In this document: positions 19,538-28,700 of the stretch, in pieces
Layout: every line of letters starts with the position of its first letter
Numbering within the stretch: the first letter of the stretch is position 1
Source: Aeoliella mucimassa
GTDB lineage: Bacteria; Planctomycetota; Planctomycetia; Pirellulales; Lacipirellulaceae
Assembly (NCBI RefSeq): GCF_007748035.1
Contig: NZ_CP036278.1
Location: 3,844,001 to 3,908,000, forward strand
Direction: 5' to 3'
Length of the DNA stretch: 64,000 bases
Program-made: the position numbers and the translations under genes
Notes under the pieces: model-generated
What the model saw: the letters and a program-made list of their open reading frames with translations, nothing else
Databases searched by the model: none
Told to the model about the DNA's origin: nothing

Positions 19538-22500
19538 ATGATCCGCTGGTTTGCCACAAACGGAATAGCTGCCAACTTCATGATGCTGGCGATTCTGGTC
19601 GCTGGTGTCTATACGGCGCTCTACAATATTCCGCTTGAGGTCTCGCCGGAACGCAGCTTTGAAACCGTGGTAGTCACGATGACCTATCGCGGCGGCACCG
19701 CGAAAGACGTCGAGCGTGCGATTCTCATCCCGATGGAGGAAGCTTTAGAGGGTGTCGAAGGCATTCGCGACATTCACGCGAATGGTTGGCAAGGCGAAGG
19801 TCGATTATTCATCGATGCAGAACCTGGCACCGATCTACGCGTGCTGCTGGACGATGTCACCGCACGCATCGACACAATTACCACCTTCCCCGACGAAACC
19901 GAGCGACCACGCATCTCGATTCCCGACTCTTCCAACTGGTGGGAAGTGCTTAGCATTGCGGTCACAGGGCACTTAAGTCCGCATGAACTGAGAGAGGTCG
20001 CTCGCAAGGTCCAGGAAGACGTTATCGCGCTGCCAGGCATTAGTCGCGCCCAGGTTCAGGGAGATCGCGACTACGAAATTAGTGTGGAAGTCGATACGAA
20101 CAAGCTACTTGCTTACGGGCTGAGCTTGCAGGACCTGACCGACGCCATCCAACAGTTCTCGATCGATCTGCCGGCCGGTTCGATCGACAGTGCTAGCGGT
20201 ACATTCATCGTCCGCACGCGTGGACAGGCTTACTCGGAACAAGAGTTTGCCAACATACCGATCCACGCGGCTGCTGGCACCGACATCCTGCTCGGGGAAG
20301 TCGCAACCGTGACCGATGGCTTTGTCGAAGGTGAAAAAACGGTTGAATTCAACGGCCGCCCAGCCCTGTTTGTCGAAGTACTGCGAACCGGCAAAGAAAA
20401 TGCCATCGACATCTCCGACAAAGTGCATGAGTATGTCCGAACCTCTCGCAGCAAGTTCCCTGAAGGAATCGAGCTGTTCATCTGGGACGACGAATCGGTT
20501 GAGATTCGCGGGCGGTTAACCACGCTCGTCGAGTCGCTGGCGCAAGGCAGTCTGCTGGTAATGTTGCTGCTAGGACTCTTCTTGCGTCCAGGACTGGCGT
20601 TTTGGATTGTTGCGGGCATACCCGTTGGTTTTGCCGGCGGGGTGATGCTGATGCCTTGGTTTGGGGTCACTGCGAATGTGATGAGCCTCTTCGGTTTCAT
20701 CATCGTTGTCGGCATCGTGGTGGACGACGCAATCGTGACCGGCGAGAACGTCTACCTGAAGATGAAAGAGGGGCTATCGCCGCTCGAAGCCGCCGTGCAA
20801 GGCACCCACGAGGTGGCCACGCCGGTGACCTTTGGTGCACTCACGACGATGGTCGCCTTTATTCCATTGCTATTCTTTGATGGCAGCTGGGGCGATTTCG
20901 CATCGCAGGTTCCCCCGATTGTCGCCCCCGTACTATTCTTCTCGCTGATTGAATCGAAACTGATTCTCCCAGCGCACCTTAAGCACCTGCGTCCGGTTCC
21001 ACGGGACAATTTTATCACCCGTATTCAAACATCGATCGCAAGCAGCCTTGAATACTTCATCGAGCATGTGTACCAGCCCACGCTCGAAGTCGCCGTGCGT
21101 CATCGCATCTCGGTGATGGCGATCTTCGCCGCTGGCATGTTACTGATGGCTGGATACTGCATGAGCGGGCGCATGGAGTTCATTGCCTATCCTGCGGTCG
21201 AGAAACAGCGAATCTCAGCCGAGCTCGACATGCCCGATGATACTTCGCTCGAGACCACCGCTCGCTACATGCAACGCATTGAAGACGCGTTGCTGCAAGT
21301 TCAGAAAGAGTTCATCGACCCCGGCACCGGAGAGTCGCTTGTGCTTAACATTTCGAAGTTGGTAGGCGCGGCGCGCATTCATCGGGATTTCGACAAGTCG
21401 CGGGGATCCATTTCGTTTGAAGTATTGGCCCCTTCGCTCCGCAGTTCGACCGGTCCGGCGAACAGCGAGCTAGCCGCCCGCTGGAATGAATTGATCGGTC
21501 CTATCCCCGAAGCTACGGAATTTCGGATACGCTCCGACTCGAGCATCAACCGCGATCGCAACGTCGACAACGAGAATCTGAATATCGAACTGCGTGGGCC
21601 AATGTCGCCAGAGAAAGCGGAAGTCGCCCGCAAAATAAAACGCATCTTGGAAGAGTATCCCGAGTTCAGTTCCGCTTGGGCGAATATCAATTACGGTCAG
21701 GATGAACTGGAACTGCGACTGAAGCCGCTGGCTGCCGAACTCGGTCTCACCCAGCAACGCCTCGCCCAGCAGGTTCGCCAGTCTTTCTTTGGCGAAGAAG
21801 CGCAGCGACTCCAACGAGGTGTCGACGACATTCGTGTGATGGTGCGACTACCTCGCGAAGAGCGAGAGACCTTGCACACGCTCGAAACCATGCGCATTCG
21901 TACTCCACGTGGGGCCGATGTACCGCTATCGACGGTGGCCGATATAGTATTCACCAAGGCTCCTTCGTCGGTGGATCGGAAAAACGGTGCCGAAATCCTC
22001 AGGTGTGGGGCTCAGGCGGTAGACGAGACGGTCGATATTCTCGGGATCGCCAAAGAGATTTCGCCGCAGATCGACGCCCTTTGCCAGGAAAACAATCTTA
22101 GTTTTCAGTTTGTGGGATACGTAGCCGAAGCAGCCGACGCCCAGCGGCAAACGATCTTGGGCTCTTGCTTGCTGGCCTTTGTGCTCTACGGTCTGCTGGC
22201 AATCGCGCTGAAGTCGCTGGGGCAGCCCTTCTTTGTGTTGCTGGCGATTCCCTTTGCCATCATCGGTGCCTTGCTAGGACATATCGCACTTGGCATCACT
22301 CCGTCGTATCTTTCGGTATTCGGTATGCTTGCCCTGGCTGGTGTGGCCGTCAACGACACACTCGTGATGGTCGACTACGTGAACCAGCGAATGGCCGCTG
22401 GAGCCACGCTTCGCGAAGCCGCGCTGCAGGCAGGCGCGCGACGATTCCGACCGATCATGCTAACTTCCGTTACGACCTTCGTAGGACTAGTACCGCTGCT

Positions 22501-22732
22501 GATGGACAAGTCGCTGCAGGGCCAGTTCCTGATTCCAATGGCCGCCTCGCTGGCGTTTGGAGTGATGTTCGCCACGCTGGTAACGCTGTTCCTAATCCCC
22601 TGCGCCCAACTGGCTGCCGACGATGTTGGCAAGCTTCTATCCGCGGCCAAGAATTGGTATTTCCGCCCGTTCCGTGCGAGCCAAGCGAATTCACAACCTG
22701 CGACCAGTAGTCATTCCCCTTCGGCTGAATAG
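19538..22732 (+). CDS. RND-family efflux pump permease (AcrB/HAE-like)
   Basis: 1,064 residues, typical RND size. The first membrane helix (FATNGIAANFMMLAILVAGVYTALY) leads into a large periplasmic porter domain, then helices 2-6, a second periplasmic domain and helices 8-12. The helix 4 proton relay pair is present as Asp396-Asp397 in GIVVDDAIV, equivalent to AcrB Asp407-Asp408. The second half repeats the fold (SVFGMLALAGVAVNDTLVMVDYVNQRM, then ARRFRPIMLTSVTTFVGLVPLL). It acts as a trimer in the inner membrane with the adaptor upstream and the TolC-like protein encoded divergently. Its stop is 15 bp from the convergent XylR-type regulator. Confidence 0.93.
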   Translation: MIRWFATNGIAANFMMLAILVAGVYTALYNIPLEVSPERSFETVVVTMTYRGGTAKDVERAILIPMEEALEGVEGIRDIHANGWQGEGRLFIDAEPGTDLRVLLDDVTARIDTITTFPDETERPRISIPDSSNWWEVLSIAVTGHLSPHELREVARKVQEDVIALPGISRAQVQGDRDYEISVEVDTNKLLAYGLSLQDLTDAIQQFSIDLPAGSIDSASGTFIVRTRGQAYSEQEFANIPIHAAAGTDILLGEVATVTDGFVEGEKTVEFNGRPALFVEVLRTGKENAIDISDKVHEYVRTSRSKFPEGIELFIWDDESVEIRGRLTTLVESLAQGSLLVMLLLGLFLRPGLAFWIVAGIPVGFAGGVMLMPWFGVTANVMSLFGFIIVVGIVVDDAIVTGENVYLKMKEGLSPLEAAVQGTHEVATPVTFGALTTMVAFIPLLFFDGSWGDFASQVPPIVAPVLFFSLIESKLILPAHLKHLRPVPRDNFITRIQTSIASSLEYFIEHVYQPTLEVAVRHRISVMAIFAAGMLLMAGYCMSGRMEFIAYPAVEKQRISAELDMPDDTSLETTARYMQRIEDALLQVQKEFIDPGTGESLVLNISKLVGAARIHRDFDKSRGSISFEVLAPSLRSSTGPANSELAARWNELIGPIPEATEFRIRSDSSINRDRNVDNENLNIELRGPMSPEKAEVARKIKRILEEYPEFSSAWANINYGQDELELRLKPLAAELGLTQQRLAQQVRQSFFGEEAQRLQRGVDDIRVMVRLPREERETLHTLETMRIRTPRGADVPLSTVADIVFTKAPSSVDRKNGAEILRCGAQAVDETVDILGIAKEISPQIDALCQENNLSFQFVGYVAEAADAQRQTILGSCLLAFVLYGLLAIALKSLGQPFFVLLAIPFAIIGALLGHIALGITPSYLSVFGMLALAGVAVNDTLVMVDYVNQRMAAGATLREAALQAGARRFRPIMLTSVTTFVGLVPLLMDKSLQGQFLIPMAASLAFGVMFATLVTLFLIPCAQLAADDVGKLLSAAKNWYFRPFRASQANSQPATSSHSPSAE

Positions 22733-22747
22733 CCACCCGACTCCGTA

Positions 22748-23929
22748 CTAGTCGTGAACGGTGCGAATGGTTTGATACATCTTGCGATACTGGGCGGGGG
22801 TTTCGCCAGAGTGCTTCTTGAACATGGTCGACATGTACTCCACGTGAGCGAATCCAACGAGTCCAGCGATCTCGGTGAGAGAATAGTCGGTGTCGGCCAG
22901 CAACTGCTTGATACGATTCACACGCACTCGCTTGATCTCCCCTTTCACCGTGGTGCGGGTGTGTTTTGAGAACCGCCGCACCAACGTGCTGCGAGACTGA
23001 TGGCACGCTTTGGCGACGTCGTCAACAGTGATGCCATCGCAGGCGTGCTCGCGGATGAACTGTAGCGCCACCGCTACATCAGGATCGTCTACTTGCAGCA
23101 AATCGGTAGATTGCCGCCGACTGATGCCTTTGGCACTCACCAGCATCCGCGACTCGTGCGGAGCGAGTCCTCGCATCATCCGCGACAAGGTCTCGGCTGC
23201 CAGATAACCAATGCGGAATGTGTCTAACGCAACACTGCTCAATGGAGGAGTAGTAAGCTCACAGATCAAACGATCGTCATCGACACCAAGCACCGCGATC
23301 TCTCGAGGAATATGAATACCTAGCTCCCGACACACATTCAACACCTGGGCCGCCCGCACATCGTTGCAGGCGAACAGTCCCACTGGTTTCGGTAGCTCTT
23401 TGAGCCATTTGCACAATTGTGGGTCGTGGGCAAAGCCCGACGATTCGATGTTCGCGGTGTCGGTAAAACTCGTGGCTTCGCTGTTGTGAACGCTCGCCTT
23501 GTATCCCCGCTGCGAGAGATACTCGACCGCGAGTTCTTGTCGCACCCGCGAATAGTCCGCGCCATTAAACCCGCAGAAAGCAAAGTTCCTTACACCGCAA
23601 TGAATCAGATGATCGCACGCCTGCTGAGCGACAGACAACTCATTGGTTTCAATCCTCGGCACACCGGACAGCGAGAACCGATAGCGGAGGTCAACGATTG
23701 GCAATTCGTGATTTGCTAAGAACTCCGCAAGCTCTTCGGTTTCGATACGAGCAATAATGCCATCGCCCTTCCAGTCGCGCAGCCAGGCCGGGATGGCATC
23801 GCCTAGACCACAGTCTTGACGATAGATGGAGAACGCTCCGTGCGATCTGGTATAGGCAGCGATTCCGCGAAGCAGGTTTCTTCCATAACCTCGCGTAGAC
23901 TCAACGAGAATCGCAACCTTTGGAACCAT
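22748..23929 (-). CDS. XylR-type regulator: LacI-like sensor domain plus AraC DNA-binding domain
   Basis: 393 residues. Residues 1 to ~275 form a periplasmic-binding-protein-like sugar sensor (VPKVAILVESTRGYGRNLLRGIAAYTRSHG start; NDVRAAQVLNVCRELGIHIP; IAVLGVDDDRLICELTTPPLSSV), as in XylR. Residues ~285-390 are an AraC helix-turn-helix pair (ITVDDVAKACHQSRSTLVRRF; YSLTEIAGLVGFAHVEYMSTMFKKHSGETPAQYR). Such proteins bind a sugar and activate adjacent genes. It is transcribed away from the triple PEP-CTERM gene at 24475, with 545 bp between, and is the obvious candidate regulator of that module. The 9-8-9 inverted repeat at 24362-24387 lies in this gap. Confidence 0.92.
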   Translation of the reverse strand: MVPKVAILVESTRGYGRNLLRGIAAYTRSHGAFSIYRQDCGLGDAIPAWLRDWKGDGIIARIETEELAEFLANHELPIVDLRYRFSLSGVPRIETNELSVAQQACDHLIHCGVRNFAFCGFNGADYSRVRQELAVEYLSQRGYKASVHNSEATSFTDTANIESSGFAHDPQLCKWLKELPKPVGLFACNDVRAAQVLNVCRELGIHIPREIAVLGVDDDRLICELTTPPLSSVALDTFRIGYLAAETLSRMMRGLAPHESRMLVSAKGISRRQSTDLLQVDDPDVAVALQFIREHACDGITVDDVAKACHQSRSTLVRRFSKHTRTTVKGEIKRVRVNRIKQLLADTDYSLTEIAGLVGFAHVEYMSTMFKKHSGETPAQYRKMYQTIRTVHD

Positions 23930-24361
23930 AAGGGCCAGTCCAATGCAAAAGAATAGGTACAGGTCCGACTTCCCGTAAACAAACGAGAAGAAAACAGGCG
24001 CTAAAAGCCAATCGCAGGCAGCGCAAACGCATAGGGAAGTTCGCTCACTGAAGGTAAAGCCATTCTGCAGAACAACTTATGTCGATTCAAGAGCAAACTA
24101 CACGTGCGCCAAAAACGAATAACTTTGAATTAAAACCTAAGTGACTCTGTCCCCCTAGCATGGTACACTGCGACCCGCGAAGTGTCACAGTCAATCGTGA
24201 GACTTCGAATACTTTTCCCATAAGTCACAAAACCTACTTCCAACACACACGGCTTTCCTGCTGTTCCACAGCAACCCGCTGGAAGAGCAAAACAGCACTT
24301 AACAGCTGGCAATTGCTCTGCTGCTTGATTCACCACAGGTGTGCTTGCTTGATTGATGTTG

Positions 24362-24387
24362 GTTCTTCGCGAATGAGTGCGAAGAAC
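24362..24387. promoter_or_regulatory. 9-bp inverted repeat with 8-nt spacer upstream of PEP-CTERM gene
   Basis: GTTCTTCGC and GCGAAGAAC are perfect inverted arms separated by GAATGAGT, 87 bp before the ATG at 24475. The site could be an operator for the divergent XylR-type regulator, or an RNA hairpin in the leader. The rest of the 545-bp gap (23930-24474) holds no gene I can support. Confidence 0.4.
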
Positions 24388-24474
24388 AGCTGACGAGATT
24401 TGTGCTTTTCTTTTCGTCGTGCGCTTATCGCGTATTACCTTACTTGAGCTGAATTCAAGGGAGATATCGGCGCT

Positions 24475-24585
24475 ATGTTGACATTGCTCCATCCACTCTG
24501 TTTGCGCCCCACGTTGCGTCACGCAACACTGGCTGCATTCTCGTCACTCATGTTATTGGCATGCAACACCTATGCATTAACACTA
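24475..24585 (+). pseudogene. 5' fragment (signal peptide) of the PEP-CTERM gene split by the IS630-family element
   Basis: ATG 24475 opens MLTLLHPLCLRPTLRHATL, then a hydrophobic core and CNTYA, a Sec signal peptide (with a lipobox-like LLAC inside), followed by LTL at the insertion site. Removing the element and one copy of its TA target gives CACTAGTGCC and an unbroken frame that continues ...ALTLVPLTPDAVNSS into the reading frame at 25748. This fragment is therefore the missing start of the gene to the right. A GGGAG lies 11 nt before the ATG. Confidence 0.85.
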
Positions 24586-24605
24586 GTACGTCTTTCCTGA
24601 AATCC
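24586..24605 (+). repeat. Left terminal inverted repeat of the IS630-family element
   Basis: GTACGTC is identical to the other end; the next 13 bases match at most positions. It is preceded by the TA target copy at 24584-24585. Confidence 0.85.
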
Positions 24606-24628
24606 ATTCCGCTGCTATATGCTGCGGA

Positions 24629-25728
24629 ATGAAAAAGCACATTGTTTGCCTGGACCACCAGGCCCGTGGAGGTTTGGAGCAGCTAGCACGCTCAGGCGCC
24701 CGCGCGGCGCAAGTGGTGCGTCGCTGCCAGATATTATTGAAATCGGACTCGGGATGCACCGACGAAGAGATCGCCGAGCATGTGGGCTGCACGACGCGCA
24801 ACGTCCGAGCCGTCCGAAAGCGGTTCTGCGAAGAGGGCGTCCAGCGGGCGGTGTACGATGCGCCTCGCTCGGGCCGCCCCCCAGAGTTCACCAAGCGGCA
24901 GCAGCAACAGGTAATCGCCCTGGCGTGCAGCGAGCCGCCCGAGGGACGGGCTCGCTGGACGCTGGAATTGTTGTGCGAGCACGCGGTGAAGGAAGGCTTC
25001 GTCGATTCGCTCAGCGTGACGGAGGTCTCGCTGTGGCTCAAGGAACACGACCTGAAGCCGTGGCGAAAAAAACTTGGTGCGTGCCCAAGCTGAACGACGA
25101 GTTCTGTGAGCGGATGGAGGACGTCCTCGAGCAGTACGAGAAGCCGCTCGACCCGAACGAGCCGGTCGTCTGCCTCGACGAGCAGCCCTATCAGAGGGTC
25201 GACGACGCGCGGCCGCCCGAGCCCGCGGCACCCGGCAAGATCGCGAAGCAGGACTACGAGTACCGCCGCTGCGGAACCTGCAGCGTGTTCGTGGCGGTCG
25301 AGCCGAAGGCGGGCAAGCGATTCGTTCAGGCCAAGCGTCACCGCAAGCGAGCCGACTTCGCCCGGTTCGTCCGCGACCTCTTGAAGCGCTATCCCGACGC
25401 AGAGCGGGTTCATCTGGTGATGGACAACCTCAACACGCACAACGAGAAGTCGTTGATCGAAACCTTTGGCGAGGAGGCGGCTCGGCCAATGCTGGAGCGG
25501 ATTGTGTGGCATTTTACCCCCAAGCATGCCAGTTGGCTCAACATGGCCGAGATCGAAATCTCGGCCATACAGCGACAATGCCTGGGACGTCGGTTGGCTT
25601 CGCTCGACAAGGTTCAAAGCGAACTCTCCCACTGTTCACGCGACCGCAATCGGAAGAAAATCAAAATCAATTGGACCTTCCATCGAAAAGACGCCAAACG
25701 CGTCTTCCCTGAACTCTATAGGAAATGA
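24629..25728 (+). CDS. IS630-family transposase, orfA/orfB joined by -1 frameshift
   Basis: OrfA (24629-25093) encodes the helix-turn-helix part: KSDSGCTDEEIAEHVGCTTRNVRAVRKRF, RSGRPPEFTKRQQQQV and LKEHDLKPWRKK. OrfB continues one base back, giving KTWCVPKLNDEFCERMEDVLEQYEKP, the order expected in full-length relatives, and ends at 25728. The switch point is the A7 run at 25066-25072, a standard slippery site for -1 frameshifting. The DDE catalytic residues are in VVCLDEQPYQ, HLVMDNLNTHN and ASWLNMAEIEI. The joined protein would be about 366 residues. Whether the shift is programmed or a disabling mutation is not decided by sequence alone, but A7 at the correct join favours programmed. Confidence 0.88.
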
Positions 25729-25745
25729 CTTCCGGGACGACGTAC
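25726..25745 (-). repeat. Right terminal inverted repeat of the IS630-family element
   Basis: Read inwards it begins GTACGTCG, mirroring the left end. It overlaps the transposase stop codon and is followed by the TA target copy at 25746-25747. Confidence 0.85.
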
Positions 25746-25747
25746 TA

Positions 25748-28700
25748 GTGCCATTAACTCCCGACGCAGTTAACTCTTCCCAACCTGCTTACGGAACCGA
25801 TATTGCCAACCTGGTGAGCGATCCGTTCGCCTACGATCCGGCGAACCCAACTTCGACCAATCCGCTAGGAGCCCACTCCGATGGATTCCACGCCGATGAG
25901 CCGGCAGGAACCGATGTGACCCTCATTTTCGATTTCACCAATGGCCCCATCACACTCGCTGCGGGCGAGACGTTTAAGGTCGATCTGTGGGGCAGAAACA
26001 ACTGCTGTTTCAATCGTGACGACGACTATGAAATCGAGCTTTACAATGGCGGTTCATTAGTGACCTCGATCGCCAACCAGATGATTCCTGACTCCGCTCC
26101 GCAATTCAATCGTTCGGTACTCGGCACCGCGGGCGAAACGTTTGACAGCCTCCGAATCATCGCCCACGACTCGAATGGCACCGGTGACAATAACCTGTTT
26201 ACGCCGGTCGAAATCCGTGCGTTTGCCAGCCTACCGCTCAATCCAGTGCTGCGAATCGATCGTGCGACTGGTGGCATGATGCTTGAGAACTTCACCGCTG
26301 GCGATATCAATATCGTTGGTTATTCGCTGCAATCCCTCGCAGGTTCGTTGAATTCCAGTCCTTCTGAGTGGATCTCGATCAGCGGCAACTACGACGCAAC
26401 CTCCGCCAACGGAGGCACAGGCGACGGTTCGGTGGACGTCGACGACGAGTGGACCGTGCTTACGACCACTCCCAACGGAACCGACTTGAGCGAAGGTGAA
26501 CTCGACGGCGGCGACGGTGGTGTGCTCACCTCCGGATCTCAGATCAACCTCGGTACTCCCTGGAGGCAAACTCCCTATGAAGACGTGACCGCCAAGCTTC
26601 TAGCGAGCGATGGTTCCATCTTCACGGTTCCCGTGCAGTACGACGGCAATTCCATCCAACGCGGCGACCTGGATGGTAGCGGAGCACTCGATGCGAATGA
26701 CTGGGAGGAATACGTCTCGAATGCGATGAACGATCTCACTGGTCTTTCGCCAGCCATGGCTTATCTAGCGGGCGATTTGAATAGCGATGGTGTGACCAAC
26801 CTATTCGATACCGACTTGTTCATCCATGCATACGAAGTCGCTAATGGTCCAGGTAGCTTCCAAGCAATGGTGGCCTCCCATAATGTTCCTGAGCCTACCA
26901 GTTGGATGCTGCTGGCCGTGGGAGCGATTGGTGCTTTAGTGGTTCGTCGCAAAGTGCAAGTGAACTGGCTACCAGCTTGCGTGTTGGTGATCGCAGCGGC
27001 GTTCGCCTCGCAGAACGCTCATGCCATCGATTACACGTGGACCGGCACCGCAGGCGATGGCAATTGGGACAATGCCAGCAACTGGGATGGCAACGGCATT
27101 CCAGTTGACGACAACGCCGGCGATGCAGGCCTAAGCCTCGCTGGACTCGACGATCGCATCATCTTCTCAGGCAGCACCATGCCGTCTACAAATGTGCCTC
27201 AAATCGGTGGTCGCAACGCCACCGGCACAAACTCGCCGATCCTTCAGCTAAATAGTGGCGGTAGCTTATCGCTCACAAGTGGCGTAGGGGGTATTGGTGG
27301 ATTCATTACCAACCAGACCGCGGCAACTCGCACCTTGATCATCGTCGGCGACGGTGTAGGCGGGGGAACCGAAGACGTAACACTCAACCTATCTCACACG
27401 GGCGCCCTGATTCGTCATGAGCAGGAAGTCACTCACAACCTGCTGGTCAACTCGGACGGCACCCTTACCTTCGACGCTGGCGTTGAGTTCAGTAGCGAAC
27501 TCTCACAAAGCGGACGTCCACGCTATGGTACCTTCACCGTGGATGGTGGTGCGGTCGACATTGCCGGACCGCTCACTCGCTTTACTGTTGCTGCCACCGG
27601 CGACGCCTTGGCGGTAAGCAACTTTGTCGACTTCACCGCTCCCGGCGGCACTTTCACCGCTCAATACGGTGGCGACCTCCTCGACCTTTCGGCCGTGCAA
27701 GCAGCTGCTTCACTGGCAGGAGATGGTTCGTTCCGTTCGACTTCCGGCTACTCGCTCGGCGTCTCCGACAATGGGGACAACTCGTTTACTATTACTTCGC
27801 TCTCGCAACTTGCACTTCTCGTGCTGCAGGTCGATCCGAATACTGGCAGCGCGATTATTCGCAATCCAACCGGTGGAAGTGTCGATATCAATAGCTACCA
27901 GGTGACGAGTGTTGCGGGTGCGATCGACCCAGACGCCTGGAATAGCTTCTCGGATCAAAACCTCGACCCGGTCAACTCTGGCACCAATCCTGGTGAAACC
28001 TGGGATCAGGTGGGACCAGGTTCGAGCTCGATTATTCACGAAGGCTTCTTGCTGGGAAGCACCAGCATCCCTGCTGGGGGACTCTCGATCGGTTCGATCT
28101 TCGACGAAACGGTCTTTGGGGCTGGTAGTGATGGCGATCTTGAGTTCACCTATCGGATGTCCGACGGATCGTTGATCCCCGGTTTGGTTATGTACGAAGA
28201 GCTGGCTGCAGTGGCCGGCGACTACAACGGCGACGGCACCGTAAATCTGGCAGACTACACGGTCTGGCGTGACAATCTTGGTGCCAGCGACGAGTCGGCC
28301 TTCGCAGCCGGCACCGGCAACGGCGGTGGTGTCGATGCCAGCGATTACTCGGCCTGGAAATCGAACTTCGGTGCAACCATTGGTTCCGGAAGCTTGGCTG
28401 CTGATACCCAAGCGGTACCTGAACCCTCGCCGCAACTGCTAATGCTTTTCTCTTGCCTTGCTTTGGCTCTAGCAACCCTTTCGAAATCAAACGGATTCGG
28501 TTCCATGAAGCTTAAGAAATCGACGATTACTTCCTTCTCCTTCTTCGGACTCACCGCATGGTGCGTCGTCGCGTGGGCGGCAGCGGGCAGCACCGCCCAC
28601 GCGGCGGTCACCAACGACCGCGAGTACTTGTTTGGTGATCCAGGAAGTGCCGACGCCACGCTGGCCCCACCTTCGGTGCAAACCGCAGCGACCGTCAGCG

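Larger units (their letters stand above)
24586..25745 (+). mobile_element. IS630-family insertion sequence (1,160 bp)
   Basis: The element is bounded by imperfect ~20-bp terminal inverted repeats (GTACGTCTTTCCTGAAATCC at 24586 and GTACGTCGTCCCGGAAGTCA read inwards from 25745; 16-17 of 20 match). It is flanked by duplicated TA at 24584-24585 and 25746-25747 within a CTAG target, which is the known insertion preference of IS630-type elements. It carries one transposase in two overlapping frames. It is inserted just after the signal-peptide codons of a PEP-CTERM gene. Both ends and both target copies are intact, suggesting a recent insertion. Confidence 0.92.

Noticed and set aside
24130-24522. 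A 130-codon minus-strand frame upstream of the PEP-CTERM gene
   Set aside because: No ribosome binding site, no recognisable domain, and it overlaps the signal-peptide start on the other strand.
25466-25747. N-terminal extension of the triple PEP-CTERM frame into the IS element
   Set aside because: This is an out-of-frame reading of transposase DNA. The true N-terminus is the signal peptide at 24475, left of the element.
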